Shown: in pieces, positions 51,101 to 59,165 of the stretch
How positions within the stretch are numbered: position 1 is the stretch's first letter
Layout of the letters: every line of letters begins with the position of its first letter
DNA from: Novosphingobium arvoryzae
GTDB taxonomy: Bacteria; Pseudomonadota; Alphaproteobacteria; Sphingomonadales; Sphingomonadaceae
Assembly: GCF_014652615.1 (NCBI RefSeq)
Contig: NZ_BMZD01000003.1
Span: 496,001-560,000, forward strand
Length of the DNA stretch: 64,000 nt
Direction of reading: 5' to 3'
Position numbers and translations under genes: made by a program
The notes under the pieces: model-generated
Seen by the model: the letters and a program-made list of their open reading frames with translations, nothing else
Databases searched by the model: none
What the model was told of the DNA's origin: nothing

Positions 51101-52377
51101 ATCTCAAAGGCCTTACCGGCGAGCAGATCCAGGAGAAGTTGACCGCTGTCTTCGGAGCTGCTGCCGATAGTATCGCGCGGGCAGCGATCCCGGGCCTCGA
51201 ACAGTTCCAGAAGGTGGGCGAGGGCTATTTCGAAACCCTGGTTCGGGTGGCTTCCAGCATCGAAGCGGTGGCCTCCTCGCTTTCCCTGCTCGGGACTTCA
51301 GTGGAAGGATTGAGCCTTTCGGCCAAGATGAACCTCTTCGACCTGTTCGGTTCGGCAAGCGACATGGCGTCGGCCACCGGCGACTATTTCTCACTCTTCT
51401 ACACCAAGGCCGAGCAGACCGCCGCGCTCACCGCCCAGATGAACCAGGTCTTCGGCAGCCTCGGCCTGACGCTCCCCGACAGCATTGCGGGTTTCCGCGC
51501 ACTGGTCGACGCCCAGGACCTTACCACCGAGGCCGGGCGCGCGGCCTATGTCGCGCTGATTCAGCTGGCGCCTGCTTTTGCTGATCTCATTGGCGCGGCG
51601 CAGGATGCAGCAAGTGCAGCCGCCATTGTCGACGAGCGCCTTGGCCTCGAGCGCCAGCTGCTCGAGCTCCAGGGCAATACGGCGGCGCTGCGCGCCCTCG
51701 ACTTGGCCCAACTCGATGAAAGCAACCGGGCGTTGCAGGAACAGATCTGGGCGCTGCAGGACCAGCAGAAGGCCGCCGATGAAGCGGCCGCTGCTGCCGA
51801 AAAGCTGCGCTCGGCCTGGACCCAGATCACCGACGGCCTGCTCGCGGAAGTTGCCCGGATTCGTGGCAGCATGGATGGCGGCACCAAGACCTACGCTCAG
51901 GCGCTCTCCGAGTTCAACGCGGCAACCCTTGCGGCCCGCAGTGGTGACCAGGAAGCGGCCAAGTCGCTCCCCGGGCTCAGCCAGACCCTATTGAGCGCAG
52001 CCGCCGATGCGGCCACCTCTGCGCAGGATCTCGCCCGCATTCAGGGGCAGACGGCCGCCAGCCTCGAGCAGACGGTGGCGATCATCAACGCGATGGCCGG
52101 GCTGCCGGCCGAGACTGCGACGGCGGCAGCGTCGACCAACCCCAGCTGGTGGGAGCAGTTTGCCTCTACCCAGACAGCAACAGCGACCACCTCGGCCAAT
52201 GACAGCGCTACCGTGCTGATCGATGGACTGGCATCGCTGAAACAGGAGCTTTCTGATCTGCGCGACGAGCAGCGAATTGCCTCTGCCACCATTGCCTCCG
52301 GAACGAGCAAGACCGCCCGCATCCTCGAGCGCGTGACACCGGACGGCGATGCGCTCGCGGTGAGGACTGCGGCATGA
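48190..52377 (+). CDS. Phage tail tape measure protein
   Basis: A 1395-residue protein, Ala/Gly-rich, with long coiled-coil stretches (for example around residues 330-560) and several hydrophobic segments. This is the profile of tape measure proteins of siphophages, which set tail length and help DNA entry. The N-terminal GTLEIELITNVARLQKEMADMKR is the typical start, and AGAAAAALTNPYLLAAAAAAALAFGPF is one of the membrane-active regions. Its ATG overlaps the chaperone extension stop, and its own stop overlaps the next gene. Intact length suggests it was under selection until recently. Confidence 0.9.
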   Translation: MKAGTLEIELITNVARLQKEMADMKRSVAGAMGDIAESASRADKALGSAGGGGLTRMGGSAKLASHHVQNLVFQLNDMVVGLFSGQKPLTVFMQQGTQIGQIGMQAGMGIGGMARALVGLAAGAAAAALTNPYLLAAAAAAALAFGPFKMFQSSVKQTGELDKYAQSLGLTKKEMEKLGPVGITVGDTMKGLWKTVSDGLNLGSVFSTLKDWATTAFDAIMQVGKYAIAFIYAGWVGGFGAIKILWASLPGVIGEAAVGAANLAISGVEFMANKAIAAINWLVDRVNPLLDRVGLTTISRVESVALPRMENSFAGSTARMAGQIQSEFSAAFGDAMSMMNSFSAKWRENTIAAAKARLAAKADEIRGDPKEKTAKAHKDTEAEKALKAAQDFARNLELETAKIGKTPIEIKRMEVAMAALKAPTDEARIAILQAGEAWEKATKAQAEKEFIKNTVAPLELQVAMLGKSTKAQELANLEAEKEQIVLERGAAAWERYRAAKTALIEHDFQVKEQEQFLQSLEDMVSATQAAASNMADAFGSVGGAIGGITVEIARFASAQAASAKRVADAEREYGKTSFQYADARAAQASAEINHYGNLASAAKGFFEEGSDGYKAMLAAEKVFRAFELAIAIKNAAVKIGLIGAQTAAKVTSDTAMAASDTARAGVEQGNSIITTGIKAVEAVVNAIRSLPFPLNIAAGAVTAGVIASLGVAISGAFGGSGKAPVTNDGTGTMFGDSAAKSESISKSIDHLREIDTLTMRYSAAMLASLKNIEANIGGLTNLIIRTNGFDASAAGIQTGTKATGILGGLTSALTGVSNFVGGKTGSLIGAGIGLAIAGPIGAAIGFLGAKLLGGLGKVLGSVVNALFGTKTSIIGQGIYGGAQSLGSIVSGGFDASYYTDIKKTKKFFGISVGSSYSTQYAAASAELEQQFSLIFSGFYDAISAAAGPLGMSLDEVQSRLAGFVVNIGKIDLKGLTGEQIQEKLTAVFGAAADSIARAAIPGLEQFQKVGEGYFETLVRVASSIEAVASSLSLLGTSVEGLSLSAKMNLFDLFGSASDMASATGDYFSLFYTKAEQTAALTAQMNQVFGSLGLTLPDSIAGFRALVDAQDLTTEAGRAAYVALIQLAPAFADLIGAAQDAASAAAIVDERLGLERQLLELQGNTAALRALDLAQLDESNRALQEQIWALQDQQKAADEAAAAAEKLRSAWTQITDGLLAEVARIRGSMDGGTKTYAQALSEFNAATLAARSGDQEAAKSLPGLSQTLLSAAADAATSAQDLARIQGQTAASLEQTVAIINAMAGLPAETATAAASTNPSWWEQFASTQTATATTSANDSATVLIDGLASLKQELSDLRDEQRIASATIASGTSKTARILERVTPDGDALAVRTAA

Positions 52378-53267
52378 AGCTGATCCGCCCCACCGCGCTG
52401 ATCGATGCCATGCTCACCAGCAGCACGGCCCCGGAAAATGACTATCCGGTCTGGGCAGCCGGTACGGTTTATGCGGTCGGCGCCCGGGTCATCCTGACCT
52501 CGACGCACCGCAAGTACGAAGCCCTGGCGGCATCGACGGGCGTGAACCCGGCTTCCGATCCGACCAAATGGCTCGACCTTGGCCCGACCAACCGCTGGGC
52601 CATGTTCGACGCCCGCGTGGGCACGGCAACCACACGTCCCGGTTCGCTGCAGGTCGTGCTTGCTCCGGGCGCTGCTGATGGTCTCGCGCTGATCGACATC
52701 GAGGCGGAGAGTGCCAGCGTTACGCTCACGGTCTCTGGTAATCAGATCTACAGCCGGACGCAGAGCCTCAACATCGGCGGGAATGCGATCGACACCTGGT
52801 TTGCCTGGTTCTTCGAGCCGCTTGGCAAAAGGACCGGGCTGCTGTTCCTCGATGTGCCCGTTTACGAGACGGGGGTCCTGACTGTGACCCTGACGCGGGA
52901 CAATCCAGCCGACGCCGTCAAATGCGGGACCCTGCTGGTTGGCCGTCAGTTTGACATTGGCGATACCGAGCACGGGGTAGATCTCGGGATCATCGACTAT
53001 TCGCGCAAAGAGACCGACCAGTTCGGGGTGACCTCGGTCGTGGAGCGCGCCTTTGCAAAGCGCATGTCAGCCCGGGTCGTCATGCAAACCGATGCGCTCG
53101 ATGATGTGCATCGTACGCTTGCTTCGATCCGCGCGACGCCGGTGCTCTGGATTGGCTCGGAGAGCTTCGAAAGCCTCACCGTCTTTGGCTTCTACAAAGA
53201 ATTCTCGATCGACCTTGCCTATCCCACGGTCAGCTACTGCAGCCTGACCATCGAAGGCCTCACTTAA
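52374..53267 (+). CDS. Distal phage tail protein with carbohydrate-binding-like module
   Basis: The 297-residue protein has an N-terminal region (YPVWAAGTVYAVGARVIL, then KYEALAA and DPTKWLDLG) like a type 5/12 carbohydrate-binding module, as found in phage tail and adhesion proteins. A beta-rich remainder follows. It overlaps the tape measure stop by four bases (ATGA), so it is likely a distal tail or hub component. Similar proteins bind surface sugars of the host. The exact family is not certain. Confidence 0.68.
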   Translation: MKLIRPTALIDAMLTSSTAPENDYPVWAAGTVYAVGARVILTSTHRKYEALAASTGVNPASDPTKWLDLGPTNRWAMFDARVGTATTRPGSLQVVLAPGAADGLALIDIEAESASVTLTVSGNQIYSRTQSLNIGGNAIDTWFAWFFEPLGKRTGLLFLDVPVYETGVLTVTLTRDNPADAVKCGTLLVGRQFDIGDTEHGVDLGIIDYSRKETDQFGVTSVVERAFAKRMSARVVMQTDALDDVHRTLASIRATPVLWIGSESFESLTVFGFYKEFSIDLAYPTVSYCSLTIEGLT

Positions 53268-53295
53268 CCTTTCATCCCTCAGCGCAGGATCTGCC

Positions 53296-53433
53296 ATGCC
53301 TATCACGGCCTTGCCCGCGCCGCCCACCCGGTCGGACGCGACGAACTTTAATGCGCGCGCCGATGCCTTCCTTTCGGCGCTGCCAACCTTTGCTACAGAG
53401 GCCAATTCGCTGGCCAGCGAAGTAAACGGCTAA
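53296..53433 (+). CDS. Small phage protein (45 aa)
   Basis: A short gene with CAGGAT upstream of ATG at 53296, coding MPITALPAPPTRSDATNF and continuing to NSLASEVNG. It resembles the first part of longer phage tail proteins in which this motif leads into an Ala-rich stalk. It may be a true small protein or the front of a gene broken by a frameshift. Confidence 0.5.
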   Translation: MPITALPAPPTRSDATNFNARADAFLSALPTFATEANSLASEVNG

Positions 53434-53452
53434 CATCGGCGGCACGCTAGGC

Positions 53453-53650
53453 GTGGCCAAGGGCGGCTCGGGCGCGACCACTCTTACTGGCTACCTCAAG
53501 GGTAATGGCACCTCCGCCTTCACCGCGTCGGCAACGATCCCCAACACCGATATCTCCGGGCTCGGCACCATGTCGACCCAGGCGGCGAGCAACGTCGCCA
53601 TCACCGGTGGCTCGATTGATGGCGTGACGCTGGATGGTGGAACCTTCTGA
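53453..53650 (+). CDS. Small fibre-like protein, possible fragment
   Basis: A 65-residue frame starting at GTG 53453 that reads AKGGSGATTLTGYLKGNG and ends GGSIDGVTLDGGTF, a repeat-rich tail-fibre pattern. The frame is open back to 53426 with NIGGTLGV, which fits as a continuation of the previous small gene if one base has been gained or lost. It overlaps the fibre gene start by one base. It may be the tail end of a frameshifted gene. Confidence 0.5.
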   Translation: MAKGGSGATTLTGYLKGNGTSAFTASATIPNTDISGLGTMSTQAASNVAITGGSIDGVTLDGGTF

Positions 53651-54531
53651 TGCCGAGCACCATCCTGCTCAAACGATCTTCGACTGCCTCCAGCGTGCCC
53701 GCGGCGGCTTCGCTGCAGGCGGGCGAACTCGCCGTCAATCTGGCTGACCAGAAGCTCTATTCGAAGACTGCGGGCGGCACCGTCGTTCAGGTGGGCTTTG
53801 GCAATCTGACTTCGGCGATGGTGACGACTGTGCTGGGCTTCACGCCCTATAATTCGACCAACCCCAGCGGTTATATCACGGCCAGTGGGTCGATCACCGG
53901 TTCCTCAGGATCCTGCACCGGCAATGCCGCGACAGCAACCAGGTGGGCGACTGGGCGCACCATTGCGCTGACCGGTGATGTGACAGGGACGAGCGGCAGC
54001 TTCGATGGCTCTGGCAATCTTTCGTTCGCCGCCACGCTGGCCAACAGCGGCGTGACGGCCGGGACCTATCTCAAGGTCACTGTAGACGCCAAAGGACGGG
54101 TAACGGCCGGCTCCTCTATGACTTCGGGCGATGTGACCGGTGCACTGGGCTTCACGCCTGCCAACAAGGCGGGCGAAGGCTTCACCGGCAGCATCTCGGT
54201 CTCGGGAACCATCACCGCTACTGGCGACGTGACGGCGTTTTCCGATGCGCGGCTCAAGACCGACGTGGAGACGGTTTCTGACGCCCTGGATCGCGTCCGC
54301 AAGCTTCGCGGAGTGACCTTCACTCAGCGTGACACGGGCAGTCGCGGTATCGGTCTCGTTGCCCAGGAACTGGCTCCCATCGTGCCCGAAGCAGTCATGA
54401 CCCATGACGATGGGCTCATGTCTGTCGCCTACGGAAACCTGGTGGGACTGCTCATCGAAGCGGTCAAAGAGCTCGCTGATCTCAGCGACACCCAAGCGCG
54501 TACCATTGCCAAGCTTGAGGCGCGACAATGA
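53650..54531 (+). CDS. Phage tail fibre/spike with S74-type chaperone domain
   Basis: The 293-residue protein has a repeat-rich shaft (GYITASGSITGSS, TGDVTGTSG) and a C-terminal intramolecular chaperone/peptidase S74 domain. In that domain FSDARLKTDVETVSDAL contains the cleavage-site serine and the DxRLK motif, and GIGLVAQELAPIVPEAV is the usual core. In phage fibres this domain trimerises the shaft, then cleaves itself off. It overlaps the next gene by four bases. Confidence 0.9.
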   Translation: MPSTILLKRSSTASSVPAAASLQAGELAVNLADQKLYSKTAGGTVVQVGFGNLTSAMVTTVLGFTPYNSTNPSGYITASGSITGSSGSCTGNAATATRWATGRTIALTGDVTGTSGSFDGSGNLSFAATLANSGVTAGTYLKVTVDAKGRVTAGSSMTSGDVTGALGFTPANKAGEGFTGSISVSGTITATGDVTAFSDARLKTDVETVSDALDRVRKLRGVTFTQRDTGSRGIGLVAQELAPIVPEAVMTHDDGLMSVAYGNLVGLLIEAVKELADLSDTQARTIAKLEARQ

Positions 54532-54995
54532 CCCTGCAAACAACCGGCCCGATATCTCTGGGCAATGTCGGCGCAGAGCTCGGCCGCGCGGCCGGCACCA
54601 CCACTTCACTAGGCGAAACCGCGGTCCGCAATTTGGCTGGTATTGCCTCCGGGGCGATCAAATTGTCCAACCTCTACGGCAAATCGTCTGTCGCATTCAC
54701 GCCCGCGGGCGGGCTGTCGAGTGGATCGCCGGTCGCACTCAGCGACTGGGCTGCCGGAGGAGGAAATGCGGCGGTTACAATCCAGTGCACACAGTCCGCC
54801 GTCTGGACCTGGTCTGGGTCGGGTGGGACTGGGTCATTTGTGAACGTCGCGTCTGGGGGATCATCAACGGCGATCACCTTCCGCCTTTCGAATACGGGCT
54901 ACTCGATCCGGCAGAGTTTCTGGACGGTCAGTGCGACCGCTGGAGGTGTAACCCGATACTGGCAGGTTGAGCTGATCAACGAGGGATATGCGTGA
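54528..54995 (+). CDS. Hypothetical phage tail-region protein
   Basis: A 155-residue Gly/Ser/Thr-rich protein beginning MTLQTTGPISLGNVGAELG and continuing LGETAVRNLAG and LSNLYGK, a pattern found in proteins encoded after tail-fibre genes of alphaproteobacterial phages. It overlaps the fibre stop by ATGA. A structural role at the tail tip is likely; no enzyme motif is present. Confidence 0.65.
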   Translation: MTLQTTGPISLGNVGAELGRAAGTTTSLGETAVRNLAGIASGAIKLSNLYGKSSVAFTPAGGLSSGSPVALSDWAAGGGNAAVTIQCTQSAVWTWSGSGGTGSFVNVASGGSSTAITFRLSNTGYSIRQSFWTVSATAGGVTRYWQVELINEGYA

Positions 54996-55125
54996 ACCAG
55001 CGATTGCTCGGGCCGGTGCCTCGATCGATATCCCGCAGATGAATGCTGCAGTCAGTCCGCCACCAAAAATGAGCGCGGTATTAGTCGAATACATCAAGAC
55101 ATATTACAACCTCGATCGTTTATAA
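54988..55125 (+). CDS. Small phage-region protein (45 aa), tentative
   Basis: ATG at 54988 with GAGGG upstream and coupling to the preceding stop encodes MREPAIARAGASID and, further on, VEYIKTYYNLDRL. The 45-residue product has no recognised domain. It overlaps the convergent TauE gene by six bases and is the last gene of the phage segment. Confidence 0.45.
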   Translation: MREPAIARAGASIDIPQMNAAVSPPPKMSAVLVEYIKTYYNLDRL

Positions 55126-55902
55126 GGCTTGGCCACTCCGCCACAACATATAGGCCGCAACCACAAAAATCAGTGCGGCGAAAACCGAGTTAAGTGCGCC
55201 CTTAACTGAAGAAAGACGTTGTGAAAGCAAGGCTCCTGCAAATCCTCCTACAATACCGCCTGCAATGAACACTCCAGCCAACCACCAGTCCACGAAACCG
55301 GAAAAGGCATAGTTGATGGCGGCCGTTAGCCCAAAGACGGTCACGGCTACCAGAGATGAACCAACGGCATTGCGCATCGGCATGGCAGTTGATGCCATCA
55401 GGGCCGGTACGATGAGAAAACCGCCACCGATGCCGAAAAAGCCCGAGAATAAGCCGGTGCCGAGCCCGTAGCCCATAACTTTTGGCGCATTCTCGCGGCG
55501 GCACTGGACATCAGGATTGCCGGGATCCTTGCGATTGCGGATCATCAGTGCGCCCACTACCAGCATGAGCAAGGCGAACAGGAACAAAAGTCGTTGTCCG
55601 TCCATGGCCTTGCCCAGGGTCGAGCCGGCGTAGGCGCCCACAGCCCCTGCCGCAGCAAACATTCCGGCGCACCGCCATTTGATCGCCCCGGCCCGGGCGT
55701 GCGGAACGAGGTTAGCTGCGGCATTGGCCGCGACTGCAAGGGCGCTTGTGCCGATCGCGATGTGCGGCTGAGGCACGCCTACCAGATAGACCATGAGCGG
55801 GACGGCGAGGATCGAACCGCCCCCTCCGACCAGGCCAAGGGTAAAACCGACCAGTCCACCGGACCCTGCGCCCAGCACATACTGGATGGTGTCGAGCGCC
55901 AT
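55120..55902 (-). CDS. TauE/SafE-family sulfite/sulfonate exporter
   Basis: A 260-residue membrane protein with some seven to eight hydrophobic segments. It has the GGGGSILAVPLMVYLVGV motif of the first half and GIGGGFLIVPALMA of the second, which mark TauE/SafE transporters. These export sulfite, thiosulfate or organosulfonates. It lies 4 bases after the ETHE1/Blh-like gene, and with it handles products of sulfide oxidation. Confidence 0.9.
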   Translation of the reverse strand: MALDTIQYVLGAGSGGLVGFTLGLVGGGGSILAVPLMVYLVGVPQPHIAIGTSALAVAANAAANLVPHARAGAIKWRCAGMFAAAGAVGAYAGSTLGKAMDGQRLLFLFALLMLVVGALMIRNRKDPGNPDVQCRRENAPKVMGYGLGTGLFSGFFGIGGGFLIVPALMASTAMPMRNAVGSSLVAVTVFGLTAAINYAFSGFVDWWLAGVFIAGGIVGGFAGALLSQRLSSVKGALNSVFAALIFVVAAYMLWRSGQAL

Positions 55903-55906
55903 CGCG

Positions 55907-56824
55907 TCAGAGCCTATTCAGCGGCAGCTTGAGGTAGCTGACCCCATTTTCTTCGGGTTCCGGGAAATGCCCACCGCGCATGTTGACCTGTATCGATGGC
56001 AGGATCAGGCGCGGCATGTCGAGCGTGGCGTCGCGTGCCTTGCGCATGGCCACAAAATCGTCTTCGCTGATGCCGTCGTGGAGATGCACGTTGCCGCTGC
56101 GTTGCTCCGCGACAGTGGTTTCCCAGGCATAGGTATTGCGGCCTGGCGCCTTGTAGTCATGACACAGGAAAAGTCGGGTGCTTTCGGGCAGGCTCAGCAA
56201 CCGCCGCACAGACCGGTAGAGGACGTGGGCATCCCCGCCGGGAAAGTCGGCGCGGGCAGAGCCATAGTCCGGCATGAACAGGGTATCCCCGATGAACACG
56301 GTATCGCCGATGACGTAGGCCATGTCCGCAGGAGTGTGCCCGGGAACATGCAGCGCAATGGCTGGAATGGAGCCGACCGAGAAACGGTCACCCTCGTCGA
56401 AAAGGTGGTCGAACTGTGAACCATCGCGTGCGAAACGGGTGCCCTCATTGAAGATCTTGCCAAAGGTCTCCTGCACGGTAAGAATGTGGCGTCCAATCGC
56501 CAATTTGCCGCCAAGCTGTTCCTGCAGGTAGGGCGCGGCTGACAGATGGTCGGCATGGGCATGCGTTTCCAGCAGCCATTCAACTTCCAAGTCCTGCTCG
56601 CGGATGTAAGCGATCAAGGCATCGGCCGAACTCGTAGAAGTGCGTCCTGACGCCGGGTCGAAATCAAGTACGCTATCGATGATTGCGGCCTTGCCGCTTG
56701 CAGGATCGGACAGCACATGGGTTACAGTAAAGGTCGCTTCATCGAAGAAGCTCCGAACCTGGACCGCCGCCGGATCGGCCTGCTGCACGATCTCTGCTGC
56801 GGCGGCAATGACGGGGTCTGACAT
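55907..56824 (-). CDS. Persulfide dioxygenase/Blh-type metallo-beta-lactamase-fold protein
   Basis: A 305-residue MBL-fold protein with THAHADHLSAAPYLQ (metal site), HVPGHTPADMAY and IGDTLFMPDYG, the hallmark of ETHE1-like persulfide dioxygenases and the Blh branch found with BigR-controlled sulfide operons. Such enzymes oxidise glutathione persulfide to sulfite. ATG at 56824 has GAGAGGA six bases upstream; ATG at 56830 touches it and is not chosen. Its neighbours, the TauE exporter, SQR and rhodanese, fit this role. Confidence 0.9.
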   Translation of the reverse strand: MSDPVIAAAAEIVQQADPAAVQVRSFFDEATFTVTHVLSDPASGKAAIIDSVLDFDPASGRTSTSSADALIAYIREQDLEVEWLLETHAHADHLSAAPYLQEQLGGKLAIGRHILTVQETFGKIFNEGTRFARDGSQFDHLFDEGDRFSVGSIPAIALHVPGHTPADMAYVIGDTVFIGDTLFMPDYGSARADFPGGDAHVLYRSVRRLLSLPESTRLFLCHDYKAPGRNTYAWETTVAEQRSGNVHLHDGISEDDFVAMRKARDATLDMPRLILPSIQVNMRGGHFPEPEENGVSYLKLPLNRL

Positions 56825-56886
56825 ACTCATTCCTCTCGTGGACGGTTGTCGGCGGCACCGAGGTGCCGCCGATTGCCTAACCCGGT

Positions 56887-57537
56887 TTAAAGGGTCTTGG
56901 TGCTGAAATACCAGTCGACATAGTCGTAGCCCTCGCCGGCGCGAGCTTCGGCTGCCGGCGCGGTCTGCGGCGGCGGCACGATCACCTTGTCACCGGGCTG
57001 CCAGCCTTCGGGCGTCGCAACCTTGTTGGCGTCGGCCGTCTGCAGGGCCTGCATAAGGCGGACAAATTCGGCAATCGAGCGACCATTCGACATGGGGTAA
57101 TAGACCATGGCGCGCATCGTGCCTTCGGGGTCAATGAAGAAGGTGGCGCGAACGGCCTGGGTGTCGGACGCCCCCGGGTGGACCATGCCATAAGCGGTTG
57201 CCACCTTCATCGAGATGTCCTCGATGATCGGGAAGGGGATCTCGACGCCGAACTTCTCCTTGATCGAACGGACCCAGGCAATGTGGGCATAGTTGGAGTC
57301 GATCGACAGGCCGAGCAGTTCGGTGTTCATTGCCTTGAATTCATCGGCATGGCGAGCAAAGCCCATGAACTCAGTGGTGCAGACCGGGGTGAAGTCGGCC
57401 GGGTGAGAGAACAGAACGAGCCACTTGCCCCGGTAATCCGTCAGCGAACGTTGGCCATGGGTGGTCTTGGCACTGAAATCAGGGGCTGGCTCGTTGATCC
57501 GCGGCATGGCAGCGATAGCAATCTTTTCTTCGGTCAT
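56887..57537 (-). CDS. 1-Cys peroxiredoxin (Prx6-type)
   Basis: The 216-residue protein has the peroxidatic PVCTTE motif preceded by HPADFT, plus the C-terminal extension of 1-Cys Prx6-type peroxiredoxins (WQPGDKVIVPPP). It reduces peroxides and possibly persulfides. AAGGAGGTATCC before the ATG is a perfect ribosome binding site. A long inverted repeat CAGTAAAT/ATTTACTG (57578-57585 with 57605-57612) lies in its promoter region. Confidence 0.94.
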   Translation of the reverse strand: MTEEKIAIAAMPRINEPAPDFSAKTTHGQRSLTDYRGKWLVLFSHPADFTPVCTTEFMGFARHADEFKAMNTELLGLSIDSNYAHIAWVRSIKEKFGVEIPFPIIEDISMKVATAYGMVHPGASDTQAVRATFFIDPEGTMRAMVYYPMSNGRSIAEFVRLMQALQTADANKVATPEGWQPGDKVIVPPPQTAPAAEARAGEGYDYVDWYFSTKTL

Positions 57538-57577
57538 GGATACCTCCTTGGCTTGATGAGCGTTAGGTATCTCAGTT

Positions 57578-57612
57578 CAGTAAATTAGCAAAACATGATA
57601 TTTTATTTACTG
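57578..57612. promoter_or_regulatory. Inverted-repeat operator candidate before peroxiredoxin
   Basis: CAGTAAAT and ATTTACTG form a perfect 8-bp inverted repeat separated by 19 AT-rich bases in the spacer between the TolC-like gene and the peroxiredoxin start. It is a plausible site for a redox- or sulfide-responsive repressor. Confidence 0.5.
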
Positions 57613-57672
57613 TGATCGAGTTTCTCAATCCAAGTTCGGCTGATACTGCCACAATCAACCGTATCCTCGCTC

Positions 57673-58938
57673 CTAAGGCTGCAAATTCCCGCTGAGTGCA
57701 TTGAGCTGCCAAGCCGCAACAGTCTGCATACCCTCAGCTTGTAGCAGCGCAGCTTCAGCTTCGATTGCCTCACGCTCAGCATCAAGAACAGCCAGCGTTG
57801 GCCGGGCTCCGACCTGAGCCTCCAGCCTAGTTCCGCGCAGCGCTTCTTCCGCTGCATCACGGCGAAGGCGGGAAGCCTCGGTCATTCGGCGCGCTGTAGC
57901 AAGGCCTTGCCAAGCATCGATGACCATGCCTTCTAGCGCCTGATCCGCCTGGCGCAGCCTCGCCTCGCTGGCATCAAGATCCGCGTCAGCTGCCCGAGTC
58001 TGCGCCGCCACGCGGCCACCGGCCCAGAGCGTCCAGCGCCCACGAACGCCGACCGCGACGGAATCCGCCCTGTAACCTGGGAAGAACTGGTCGCGGACAT
58101 GGGCCGCCTCGGCGAAGGCGCCAACCGAGGGTAGGCCTTCCGCCTTCGCAGCCCGAACCCCGGCGCGCGCCGCATCAACCCCGGCTCGTGCCTGCTGCAT
58201 TGCGGGATTGGAAGCACGCGCCATGTCCAGCGCATGATCGAGCGACGGGGGAACAATCGGCAGGCCTGGCAAGGGGGTTAGTTCACCTGCAGGCGAACCG
58301 ACCAGACGCTGGTATGCAGCTTCGGCTGAAATGCGGCGACCCTGCGCCTGCGCAAGCCCCGCATCGGCTTCGGCCCGGCGCGCCCGCGCCTGAGCAAGTT
58401 CAGAGCTGGCAATCTCGCCGGTCCGATAGCGCAGTCCGGCCTGCCGTTCGGTTTCAGCTAATGCGACAGCCAGTTTGTTATACCGCTCCTCCAGTTTCCG
58501 GGCGGTCAATAGCTCGGTATAGACGCTGACCGCACTCACGATCGTCTGGAGCCGGGCTTGCTCTGCACCGAAGCGCGCGATGTCCGCGCCGCTCCGCGCT
58601 TGAGCGACCGCAGAGGAAATCCGCCCGCCCGCATAGATCGGCATTTCTGCCGTCGCCTGCGCGGCCAGCGGCGAGACATTGTCGGCGGTAATGCCGAAGA
58701 AACCGCCATTGTCGATGCGGCCTGCGCCATAGGAGCCTTCGACCCGCAGTAACGGATTTCCCTCCGCCTTGGCGCGATCCAGTCGCGCTCTCGCCGCTGC
58801 CTCTCCGGCTTGTGCTTCGGCAAGCGTGGGGGCGTTTGACAAAGCACCGGAGATAGCAGCGGCGAGGTCCTGCGCCTGTGCGGAGGGGCTGCACAGAACG
58901 CAGGACAAAGCGATAAAGGAAGCGATATGGCGGCGCAT
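57673..58938 (-). CDS. TolC-family outer-membrane efflux protein
   Basis: The 421-residue protein has a signal peptide (MRRHIASFIALSCVLCSPSAQAQ) and two TolC-like coiled-coil/barrel repeats (for example ISGALSNAPTLAEAQAGEAAARARLDRAKAEGNP). It is the outer-membrane channel of a tripartite pump. The membrane-fusion and RND genes at 60973 and 61991 are transcribed the other way and should be its partners. ATG at 58938 follows GAGG with 5 bases spacing; TTG at 58941 is an alternative. Confidence 0.9.
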   Translation of the reverse strand: MRRHIASFIALSCVLCSPSAQAQDLAAAISGALSNAPTLAEAQAGEAAARARLDRAKAEGNPLLRVEGSYGAGRIDNGGFFGITADNVSPLAAQATAEMPIYAGGRISSAVAQARSGADIARFGAEQARLQTIVSAVSVYTELLTARKLEERYNKLAVALAETERQAGLRYRTGEIASSELAQARARRAEADAGLAQAQGRRISAEAAYQRLVGSPAGELTPLPGLPIVPPSLDHALDMARASNPAMQQARAGVDAARAGVRAAKAEGLPSVGAFAEAAHVRDQFFPGYRADSVAVGVRGRWTLWAGGRVAAQTRAADADLDASEARLRQADQALEGMVIDAWQGLATARRMTEASRLRRDAAEEALRGTRLEAQVGARPTLAVLDAEREAIEAEAALLQAEGMQTVAAWQLNALSGNLQP

Positions 58939-58949
58939 CAATGCCTCGA

Positions 58950-59153
58950 TCAGTTGAAGGCTTTACCGGGGCGAACGCCCAGCTTCTTGAAGATCATCGC
59001 TGCCGGGCAAAAACCGGTGAAGCTGGCTTGCAGCATATTCAGCCCGGCAAAAATCGTCAGCCCGATCCACCACGGGTGGACATAGATCGAAAGCACAACA
59101 CTAAGCAGAACGACGAAGCCGGCAAAACGCAGGACAGCGGTATCAAGGGTCAT
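58950..59153 (-). CDS. DUF2892 inner-membrane protein (YgaP-like membrane domain)
   Basis: A 67-residue protein with two membrane segments. The second ends in GFCPAAMIFKKLGV, the motif of DUF2892 proteins and the membrane part of the rhodanese YgaP. It is encoded between the TolC-like and SQR genes, as in many sulfide-detoxification clusters, and is probably linked to sulfane-sulfur handling. Confidence 0.85.
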   Translation of the reverse strand: MTLDTAVLRFAGFVVLLSVVLSIYVHPWWIGLTIFAGLNMLQASFTGFCPAAMIFKKLGVRPGKAFN

Positions 59154-59165
59154 GTCCCTATCTCC

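Larger units (their letters stand above)
46434..55125. mobile_element. Prophage remnant (repressor, portal stump, tail module)
   Basis: The segment runs from the S24 repressor through a portal C-terminus to the last tail-fibre-region genes. Terminase, capsid, protease, connectors, major tail tube and lysis genes are missing. What remains in order is chaperone, tape measure, distal tail, small proteins and fibre. The borders are gene-based estimates; no attachment repeats are seen. Confidence 0.8.
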
